A stretch of 64,000 bases of DNA, from contig NW_019774192.1 of NCBI RefSeq assembly GCF_001039355.2, forward strand, positions 375,523 through 439,522, given 5' to 3'. Made by a program: the position numbers and the translations under genes. This DNA comes from Lingula anatina. Its lineage: Eukaryota; Brachiopoda; Lingulata; Lingulida; Lingulidae. How positions within the stretch are numbered: the stretch's first letter is position 1; each line of letters opens with the position of its first letter. Shown here one piece after another: positions 13,236 to 24,500 of this stretch. The notes below the pieces were generated by a model. The model was not told the DNA's origin. It made no database searches and saw only the letters and a list, made by a program, of their open reading frames with translations.

Positions 13236-14392
13236 AGCGGGTTAATTTTGGGCAGGATTTCCACACTTTGAAAAATTCTTTGAAACAAAAATCTTATTCT
13301 ATTAATATATCCCTAGTGTACTCACTAGCAAGGCAAGCACGGGTGTTACAGTTCTGGGATTCAGAAGCACTTCCAGGACAGTCACTTCCGCCATTACATG
13401 TTCTTGCTCTTGTCTGACTTCCGCCGGCACACGTGACAGTGCACGTGGTCCAGGCAGTCCAGTCAGACCAGGTGCCACCTTTAAGAACATTTGGACATTT
13501 CAACATATCGCTGGACCACATGTGATTGTTCACGTTTTTGGTATGTCCTCATGCTGCATGTACTGGTATTATTCTACTGTTTTACTTTACGACAAATTTG
13601 CATAAGTAATAGCTTAAGATTATAAAATTATATCTTTGTGACTGTGATTGTGATTATGCACGTTTTGGTATGTTCACATTGTTTGTGTAGGTACATGTAC
13701 TGATATTATTCCACTGTTTTACGCTTTAAAATTATAAATTTTTATCTCTGAAAACAAGACTTACAAGCGTTTGCATTGCATCCTTCAGTCTGTGAACTGT
13801 CACCAGGGCATTTTTGACCATTTGGACATGTACGGGTGCGCGTGCGGGTGCCGCCCCCGCAGGTGGCGCTGCATCTGCTCCACTGGCCCCAATCACTCCA
13901 AGTACCTTTAACATAAATAAATAAATCAATAAATTGATTTAAAAGGTAAATAAATACATAAATGCATTTCTGAATCTCGTCCTGTAGACAGGTTCCTATG
14001 ACGATAGTAAAATGCCATATCAGCTGACATTCGAATTTTACAACACGGCGTCATTTCTAAGTTTCCGGATATTCCGGAAAATATATTCCCAGAAAGAAGA
14101 AAAAAGCAATTTCCACATTCTTTTAAATGCAGTCCTCAACCTGTTGAGAAGAACATGTGCGACATCCACGAATAAAGTTCAAAATGCATAGTTTCTCGTA
14201 TTTACCTGTCAATTTAGATTGCTTATGATAGTAACATTGGATGCAACAGAAACCGGAAGCCCTGATTTGAGCACTTGCGCACAATCTGTCGCCATCTCGG
14301 GCGATGGCCGCTTTGCATGTTTCCCATCCCTTGCCGACGTTAATTTTCGCGAAGTCGTCAGCAGTGCACAGCTTACCGGGCCATCCTGGGGG

Positions 14393-14472
<80 letters not shown>

Positions 14473-15556
14473 TTTCTCAAATTGATGGTTTTTAATGGTT
14501 TGAAGGGCTGTTTACTTTAAACATATTGTAAAAGTACTTGATTTGGAAACATGACGATCATCGGAGGACACTACTGTAGTTTAAGATGTAAGGACAAGGC
14601 CTTAAGTTTAATTGGCGGGAAAACATTCTCTTGCAAACAAGAAAAAAAGACTGTCGGGTAAAGATTGACCAACGTTTTTCAAAATCTATTTCACTGCAAT
14701 CAAGGTACCAAACATTTTGCTGTCCACATTATATCGAAAGTTCTCGCGGTCGCTAGATGAGCAATATGTCACCATTTTGGATTTTGGTTCAATACAGATT
14801 AATTTTGGACGAAGAGCAACGCGTGTGGAGCGATTCAGACTTACCATATGGGCACCACGAGGTCTTCTTGCCGCTATCACCACGAGATTTTGGCAGGGCG
14901 GCCTTTTTGTCAACACATGAGCCCTGTATGCACCACTTATTCGTGTCGCAATCAGTGCCATCTGCCGGTGGTTTAAACCTGTGAAAACAGCGGCCCGATG
15001 GCTGTTTACAGAGCAGTAACTGGCAGTAGTTTGAAGATCCTAATGTCTGTAACAAAATGATATGCTACATGTAGCTGACACGTATTTGAACAGCTGCAAG
15101 CATGGTCCATTAAGCTGTATACCAGGTTAACGGGCCAGAAATTCTAGAAATAAAAGCGGACTTCAATAAAAAATATTTAACCACTAAATTCAAATTTGTG
15201 GTAGTTCTTCATTTTAGGGAGGAGAAACCGCAATCTATATTTGTAAGTAATGGAGAGCGCATTCAGGTATTGGATTCGATGTTCTAGACAATACATACCC
15301 TACACATCGATGAACTCGACCCATATAACATCTGGCACTGCTGATCAGCGGTGTATAGTTGTCCAGGAAGATGCTGTGTATGTGCTGCAAATTCTTCAGA
15401 ATTTTCATATTGGCCTTTGTCAACGAGGCAACACGCTTCACTGAAATATATTGGTACGAGATATGTTATATGAATATCCAAGTCCAGACAGGCAACGCAA
15501 CAGTCAGATTTGTATAAATTCAAATGAATAAGCGGAATGTGTGTGTCACTGTGTAC

Positions 15557-15589
<33 letters not shown>

Positions 15590-18500
15590 GATGTTCATAG
15601 GAGTTTTACTCACGCTAATGCTACTTTGAAATTTGCAACGGAACATTTGGAAAAATAATAGCCTTTTGTCGGATCCGAGCTGCCAGAAGATGGAGCCATA
15701 ATGTACCCAGCCCTGGAGGAACAAGCCCTATTGTCATAAGTTCTCCCAAAAGTACCAGCATAACCGTCATGGTGAGCTCCAAGACTGAAACACACAGAGA
15801 GAACCTTCAGAACTGCTTATAAAACTCAAGTAACGTTTTTGCGGATTTTTTTGTCAGAATCTATTCCAAACACGATGCCAAACAGAAAAAGGAATTCAAT
15901 AACACGAACAAAATATCTAGTGCCGTAGAAGAGATGGAACCAGTTATAGAAATACACTTATTATGTGAAATACAGCAACACAAAAATGACCGATATGAAC
16001 AGTGAATATAATGCTCGTATGTTTAACCTAAATACAAACTTATTTACGGTTATCACTCGTAGACCTGTTTATGTTTCCATGGTCTTGTTTAACAACAGCC
16101 ATTAGCTTAAAATTCTTCTAAACTTTTAAACAATACTTTTAATCAAATATGACAAAATATATGAAAGGTAGAAATATTACGCCGTTCTATAACAAGAGCG
16201 ACATTGCCAATGTTCCAGACCAATACTAAAAGGATTTCAAACTAAAGTAGACCAAACTTAAGTTCTCTAAATTGTTTTGGCCAATTTCGGACTACAGTTC
16301 GTGTATGAGACAGGCGGCTCCAGTTTCACTTACTTGTGACCCAGTTCATGGGAAGCGGTGATGAACGAATTGAAGCCTCCAAAAGACTCAACGATAGAGC
16401 AGGAACCGGACATGGAGCATATGGAGGAAACTCTCGCCACTCCGGCAACAGAGGTATCGGTCTGAGTTGTAACAATGTCACGCCTGTAATTATAATGAAT
16501 AGTGATAAATACCCATACACGTATACCATGCCACACCCTGACAGCCTTAATGTGTTGTGGTTAAAAAGTACATGCGATTCCAGAAATTCCAAAAGGGCAT
16601 GTGGATGGTGGAGGACGCACAAGTGGGAAGGAGACTAGATATAATTTAATGTACCATGTCCACTTGAAAAATTTAGAAACTTAGGGAGGGACGTGTACCT
16701 CTTTCGCTGCCAATGATCTGTCTGTGTAGTTTTTACACATATTAAGTCAACAAAGAAATGCTTAATTCCAAATGATCTTTGTAAAAACACCGAAAACATA
16801 TAATTAGGCTGTAAATAACATTAAGAAATGGAGTAGTGTAAATTTATCTCAAATGGCATTATACTCACATAGTGAATGCCATTCCGTGATCATGTTCGCT
16901 GAAAGAACCGTAGTTCTTTTTGCGGTACTTGCACCAGTCATCCAGGGAGGTTTTTCTATTCACCATTTTCCTTCCGTCTTTCTCCGGTTCTCCCGGTAGC
17001 ACGTTATTACTAAACCAAGGAGCCCCACCGGCGCCCTGAGGATTATAGAATCTTACCGTTTTAAAGTTTATCTTGGCAATCTAGCCGAGGCTATTACACA
17101 GTATCTCCACCTTCTGTAATATCTTTTCCCCTTAAAACATTTTGCCACTACCATACGTTCAGTTTTTATTCAAGCGAGTTTAGATGGTTAAGTCACAATT
17201 GTTTCCGTTTTACAACAAATGACGACATTTAAACAAATGCACTTTTTTATCATATAATAATGTGCAATCGCACACGTTTCCATGCATTCTGCGCAAACCG
17301 TGACCTTTCGGATACGTCATAAACTACCGTCTTAGCGAGGTTGATAACTCGCTGCAATAAGACAGTTTTTCACTTTGGGTGTATATCATGCTGTTTTTGC
17401 TGGTGCAACGAAACTGAGGGTTCGCGTAACAGAAAATCCGCCCTCCATAGTTATAATGGTTAGGGTTAGCCTCACCTGAGTGGGTCAAAATCTATGGCGA
17501 GGCTTACCTGTTTAAATGAATGGGAAGCAGGCTCTCTATGATGGGGGACTCCGTGTCACGTTACACCGGTTGTTAGCGTAACAGAGTGGACTTTGTACGA
17601 ACGCGGGGCATCATCACGACCACTCATTAATAAATATACTTTACTTGATGTTTTTGCTTCCCTGTGTACCGATGATAATTCTACTTCCGTGCAGTGACCA
17701 GTTGAAGAATTCAGAACGAATATTACCTTGGCAATAACATATGCTGCCAATACAACGTAAATATTCAAATCTGGATCCTTAATATTTTGGAAGCGAAGGT
17801 CCATCTGGGGGAAAAAATTAATAAATGATTGTTACAATTAGTAAAAATTATTAAATCACTCGCACAAGTTAAACGTTTCGACATCACAGCTAACATTATT
17901 TGTTCGCTGTACAGAAATTGAGTCTAAGCGTCCTTTTAAGGAATGGCACAGCATCCTTTCTCATATTTTGATGGACATTCTAATAATTGGACACTTTGAT
18001 ATTCAGCATTAATTTTGAAAAAATAACAGATTTATCTTAAATAAAACAACTAATCCATCGTACAAAATTACATATCAATTAATGAGAGTAATGTGATAAA
18101 ATATTTTTAAAGTTCAGTGCATGTACATTACTGTGGAGCAATATATATTCTTTATGTCTTTAACAGTGGCTTTTGAAATGACATGTGCAATAAACTGACA
18201 TGCCAATATTCAAAGAAAAAAATGTACCCCATTAGTTATCAGGGCGAAGTATCTTTTCAGTTCCTTTTCCGCCGCAGCAGCGTCTTGGTTATTCCGCCCC
18301 ATAAAGTAGGTCCAGATCGTGTCATCGGTGCACACCATGAGTTCCACGCTGGCGTCAATGTGGGACCCACTATATGTCTGTCTCTTGCTACGTTCTATGG
18401 CTTTATCGGTTTTCTGCTTGTTTATAGCGGTCAGCACGTCCCTCAAGGTCCGGGAAAGCGTGGACTCGTCGGCTGACCGGCGAACATGGAGATGAAGCTG

Positions 18501-21500
18501 ACGAGGTGTTGGTTTTTCTGTAACAAGTGGACATTGCACCAGTACGTGTAAATTATTAGATAGAAATAGCGCAATGGTCATACATTCAATACTTATAATA
18601 TCAGATAGAATGGAATTATAATCTGTTTATTAAATAATCGTACAATACATGGATCGTGCGAATAATGGTTACCAAGAAAGTGAAATTGATGTCTCGTTAG
18701 AAGGATAAACCAAAAACAGTGCCAAAAACAGTACCGACAATTTCAGGCACGGATGAATATTTTGTTTGCATTTTTTTCGGAATAAATAAAATCCATGACC
18801 ATCACGATGTCTTAATACAAGTATAGGACCTATACATTCAGTAACCATACAAATGTCTACGCAATGAAGCGCTTACACTGTTTGACTACTGTTCAAACAG
18901 ACACCAAAATTTAATGCTGAAACGTCCGAAAAAAATCCGGTTTTAAATCAGGCATATAACTTTTAACATATATGTACCGGGTACCTACCGGCATATGTGT
19001 CGACGTCTTCCTCTCCTGGGGGTTTTGATTCTATGTTCCGACGAGCCACGACGTATTTGTCGTCTTCTAAGTGACGAAGTTCATACATTTTGTCTGCATC
19101 GATAACAAAGCCCTCCTGTGAAATTTTCAAAAAATCTAATTTTCACAAGGTGTCAGTGGAGCTACTGGTAGGTATTACTGAGAGAGAGAGTTCAGTAGGC
19201 TTAAAAAACTTGACACGAATTCGATAGGATAGATATGTGTTTTACTTTTAGCACTTTTTTTTTGTTCTTACAGTGAGAGGAAACAGAACTCACCATTTTC
19301 TTTTGATTTTTCGGATGTCTTTTATCGGTATATACTGCAACAGCGGCGTTGCTGGCCTTATCTTGATAGAGAGTGAAATCCTGAAACAGATGACGTAGAT
19401 GGAAGTAAAGCTATTAATCTAATATTTTTATTTGAGTAGGTTTCAAAAACTTGTTCATAATACCTTAATAATATTCGGACACTTTATCAATAATTTGACG
19501 AAGAGCAATGATGATGATGATGATGAAAAAACACTCGGAGAGCGAAGACCTCCGCCAAGAAATTGACACTGATAGATTGTGGTAGAGAGCACATTCATTG
19601 CACAGCGGGTCAAGGCCCTATCGTGCAACGGTGGAGAATCCTTTAAGCAGTTCTTGGATCCAGATGATGGCCCAGAACACGGATCACCAACAAAATCTTT
19701 CAGATAGCCTTTTTCCAACCGATACTGAAAATTTTACCATCAAAATCCATCCATAACTTTTTGAGTAAGGCTGGTGCCAATCAGACAAACAGAAACGGAG
19801 GTAAAATACACAATCTTCTTGGCGGATATATATATATATATATTTACAAATTTTGGACTCCTTCTTAATCATACCAAGCAGACATGGCAACCCAAAATAA
19901 GACATCTCCTTACGTCATCGCTTCCTAGAGCTCTCTTTGTAATCCTCCCAGTGTGGTCGAGGTAATGCACAGGCGTCGTCCTCAAGTTGATTCGGTTGTT
20001 TCTCTTCAGACGGAGATCAAAGCTCTTGCCGTGGGCGTCAAATTGGTACCGTGCGTCAGGCTGGTCAGTGCCAAGCTCGCGCTTGACTGGGTCTGTCACC
20101 TCCTTTATGGTGACTACTTCGAGGTCTAAAACATTGAAATAACGACTATATTTATATCGCTCCTACAAGATTTTTCCAATACAATTATTCATTTATAAGT
20201 TGAAAAGCATCGTTTTAGGCTATAAAATTACCGTCACAAATAACTAATCAAAACAGATGATGAAAACAAAAAGTTGACATAAGCGTGATTATTCAAACAG
20301 GCTAAAGCGCTTCTGTTTCAGCAGTAGACCCATTTTTGTAATACAACCTTCTTAACTGAAATGTTGCAAATATAACACTCCAGACATACGTATAGAGCCG
20401 AAGATGAATAAGTTGGGATGTTTCACCAGACAGGAAAATCACATTTTCCAAAAGAAAAAAACTAAATAGCTCTAAATAGCTCGTGATCTAAATTGTGTGA
20501 AAGGTACCCATGCTATGGGAGTTGTGTATTAACCATTAAGTAACATGGACACTCGGGTCTTATTACCATCACGACGTCACCAAAGAAGTAAGGGCCAGAA
20601 ATGCACACAGCTCTGAGGCCATTCAGAATGAGAAGAGCCGAGTGCTATCTAGGCCACGACCTAAATATGACGGACCTACATGAAAGGAAGACTGCTTAAT
20701 CCTGTAATGGGTTCTCCGCCTCTCACACGCCTCCCCCATGCGCCGTCCCTGCAGGGGCACAGTAATTAAATCTCGGCTCAATTCAACCGGTCGAGACCTA
20801 GGTCGTATTTAGTAGCCCATATTTAGGTCGTGGCCCATATTTAAGTCGTGGCCTAGCTAGCACACGGCTCTTCTCATTCTGAATGGCCTCTTTGTCAGCT
20901 GTGGAAACATACGTACTACTTGTACCATTGTAAGCAATCTGATGTGGATATGCGTCATCGAAAGCACCATCTGTACTAATCTGCATGTCAGTACATTTCT
21001 TTATTTCTAGCAGTAGCGGTTATATCCAATACCTAATATGATATTAGGATATTAGGATATTATCCACTACCCAAAAGTAAAGATAAAAATTTTATGTCTG
21101 TGTGCCTATATCTCGTGTAAAGCTTCGGAAAAGCTGGACAGAACAAATGTCATTTCATATGCTTCTTTAAGATTCTCTATTGACTATGTGAAAAATCAGG
21201 AGACCGAATGCCAGTTTGTTGGCGCACATTATAAGACTTCCACAACAAGTGAAATATAATGGAAAATAATAGGGATATAGGCTAGTCTGTGTATTTGCCA
21301 GGATAAAATCACCAAAAGAAAATGACTAAGTCTGTGGTACACCGTAGGCCTACCCTCAGGATGCGCACCGACCCAGGCAGCCAAATTATACGAGTTCTAG
21401 AACACACTAACGACGCATTGATCCCTCTTGTTTACATTATTAAACCAGAGCGTAATTGGCTGGTCAACCACCTGTATCAAATTGCTGCCCAGGCCCCCGT

Positions 21501-24500
21501 TTCACAAAAAAAAACTTAAGTCGGTTTCCCTGACTAAGAGCTTGGTTACCAACGTAATTAAGTCGTTACGTCACTAAGTCCCGTTTCACAAAGAATCTAA
21601 ACGGTTGCTTACGTCGTTTTTTTCTGAGCTGCTAGTCGACGATGTCTAGCCTCCTCGGGAGGAGACTTAAGTCGGCAAGCTCAACTAAAACTCGGTAAAT
21701 GAGAGCATAAACAACAAAAATTTGGAAAGAACATGCCTCCTTCAAGATATTGTGTTATAATATCCTTGAATAGCACTGACATTAATGGAATATTGAAATA
21801 AAAAATAAAACGCCACTTTACCCAGCCGATCGCGTGTTTGTTTATGTTTTTGACCGCTAGACGTCCGTCAGCAGTGTTCCACGACAAGCTAATGTTTAAC
21901 TGTTACTTTGAAGTTGTATTGAAGTAAAACTAATCAATAAAGTTCAAAAACAAACTTTGTTTGTGTTTTGGCTGACTTTTATTGTTGATAAACGATCGTT
22001 CTCGGCCGAAAGAGGCCATTAAACGTCATGTCTTGTGAAACTTTTGAAATTTTAAACCTCCTTTTCTTGAAGAGTTTCTCGTGCGCGTCGACTACGGTAA
22101 GCACACCAAGTACGACTTTAGATTCTTTGTGAAACACTCCTAGTCGACTGCAGCGTAGTCGACCTAGCTAGGCCATTCAGCTCGAGCTAGGCAACTACGG
22201 ATTTAAGATTCTTTGTGAAACGGGGACCAGATGACCAGTGCTAAACCACTTTATGACAACATCGAGACAAGGGCACAAGTATGCAGTGATGCAATAATCT
22301 ATTGTAATTGACCTTGTTTTAAGCACGTGGGTGTACTCTTCCACGAAATTCTCCGGGGGCGGCTGCACAAATGTAGATGAAGGTGTCTATAAACCAGATT
22401 GCGTTTTTAGACAACGTACCGAAATGCGGATGGCTTCAGCTATCAAATTATTAATTTTTTAAATAAAAAATCAATCATATCAAAATTAAGCAAATCTTAA
22501 TTTTCATAAATTGTAACGGCATCTGACATATCTTTGTCTGTGAGAAATGAATAAGAAGTTTTAAGTATTTGCACGTGCATTTGCTACTTTGAAGTTTATG
22601 GATCGAACATTTGGTGTACGGTAGTTTTCGAGATATTAACTTCTACGCGTTACGGCGAAATAATTTTAAACCATACAGTATTTGGATTTGCGCGTGTGGC
22701 GCTCCTTTGAGTTGAAGGCACGGTCTCGCCTCTTATTACTCAATACGTTCGTGTGCATTTAAATTGGGCCAATGATCAAATCCATAGTGAAGTTGTTATA
22801 AAATATTTAGAAAAACCTAAATTGAAAATCAGAATATTCCGCTCTGTTCTCTGCGGCGTTTTGATTTATTTTCCCGTAAGTTCAGTATCATCAATACAAT
22901 ATTTTTACTACACATTTTTACATATTTTTTAATAACTTATGTCCCAAAAATGTTATATAACGCTCAACAATATAATCGTAAATAACCTGTATCCCAGCTA
23001 AGGTATACGTACTAGTGACCTCTTTATCGGGCCTTATAAACGGATTAGGCTGGCGTTTACTAACACTATCCGCAGATCTTTTAGCACCAACACCTACACT
23101 AACCACCATACCCACAAATTAACCAGCACTACCAGAGCAGATGAAAGAAAATGCTAAGTATCGCTTTGTTGGTGCTAAATAATTTTACGGTGTGTAGGTT
23201 AATTCGTGGGTTATGTGGTTAATATGAGCGTTAGTGCTGAAAGAACTGCGGGTAGTGTTAGCAAACGCCTAATCCGTTTATAAGGCCTGACTGTGCCGCA
23301 GGAGAAAACAACGTGGAAGGGATATTGTGTTATTATTTTTATTTTACGCGTGGCATGTGTAGATCTATGATATTTCAAATAACAAAGATTATGGTCATGC
23401 CAATAGAAATACAAAACAAATTGTCTTTAATTTCATTCAGCATTTTGCCAAACCAGGCCTAAGTAATTTGCAAATCTGGCACAAACTGTCTTCAAGATCC
23501 TTTAACAAAGTGATCAATTATTTTTTTCTATATTTCCATAGGATTTTGATTAAGGTTTTGATATGCCTTTTCATTATTCACAGTGTTCCCGAAAAATCGT
23601 CGGACAGCCGGACAAGTCCGGCATAAATTGAAAATGTCTGACGTGTAATGTCAGCATTCCAGTCACAATGTCCGTACTATTAGATGAGAGAGCATATAAA
23701 ATTCAAAGTCCTGGCCCAGTTGTCAGTGCTTTTTGCCACTGCATGACAAGCTCCAGTGCAAAAAAGTAGGTCATGAATTGATACTTTTTAAATTACTTTT
23801 GCCCTAATGAGCATTTTCTGGCCACCTTGAGAAATTCTGGGGTTCTACATACGTTGTTTGTACAACTTTTTATGAATTTAAAGCAAGTGCATAGCAGGCC
23901 CGTAGCCAGCAATTTCAAAAGGGGGGTTCTTTTTCTGAATAAGTGGACCTTTTCCCGGGAAACCTTCATGTACCTAGATACAATTTTACCCAGAGGGGAC
24001 CTTTTCCCAGCAAAAAGGGGGGTTTCTTTTGAACCCCCCGAAGCCCCCCTGGCTACGGGCCTGCATAGTCTACTGGAACTTACTTTATTGTTTTGATCTC
24101 AAAAAGAATACCCACGCTTGGACTCTGAATCAGATTCTCCCAAATAACTCAAACGTATAATACAGTAAAAAATAAATGACACCGATGTGTATTCCCCACT
24201 ACTACACGTTTGGCCTAGCCACTGCTGAACCAGTTCAGACCAGTTTAGAAGCCACACAGTTGAGGGTGAGCACAGTGCAGACACAGTGGCGCCGTTCTCT
24301 GTCTCCCTATTGCAGAGAAGTTGACCAAGTTGACCAAGGCAGATATCGTTTTGATTTCTGCTCAGCTGCCATAAGTACAGACTGAGTGATTAAAACGATG
24401 TATCTTTATTTTATAAAAAAAAAACAAATAGTGGATTTTAAAAATAAATGTGACATGATGAACTTTTTTTTCAATCCAACATGCATATATTGGACCATTG

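Larger units (their letters stand above)
9720..15440 (-). other. Copy A exons 10-17: ancillary domains (disintegrin/Cys-rich, six-Cys module, five TSP1-type modules)
   Basis: Exons 10-11 (15440-14845) give [17 protein letters not shown] and [17 protein letters not shown], classic ADAMTS disintegrin and Cys-rich signatures. Exon 12 (14385-14206) is a short module with spacing C-x(n)-C-x(11)-C-x(10)-CC-xx-C. Exons 13 and 14 are normal TSP1 repeats ([38 protein letters not shown]). Exon 15 (11357-11214) is a TSP1 whose first residues are changed by a deletion next to a transposon. Exon 16 (10364-10158) reads WSDWTSSSGCSVTCG, so the third Trp of the WxxWxxW core is lost. Exons 16 and 17 have longer C-terminal halves with SNGG or SKGG, extra Cys and an RL...GxSC end. 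The protein ends CGKYF. Confidence 0.85.

Noticed and set aside
13142-13417. Plus-strand frame with a long Tyr run
   Set aside because: It is translation of the (ATT)n microsatellite and the antisense of a TSP1 exon.
14123-14495. Frames with Ile-Tyr repeats
   Set aside because: They come from the (AT)n tract; only the part antisense or sense to exon 12 of copy A is coding, on the minus strand.
19455-19718. Minus-strand frame between propeptide exons 2 and 3
   Set aside because: Falls in an interspersed repeat, does not fit the splice phase, and is not kept in copy B.
20798-20986. Minus-strand frame similar to 58395-58595, possible extra exon
   Set aside because: It overlaps the MITE end, and exons 1 and 2 already join in phase without it.
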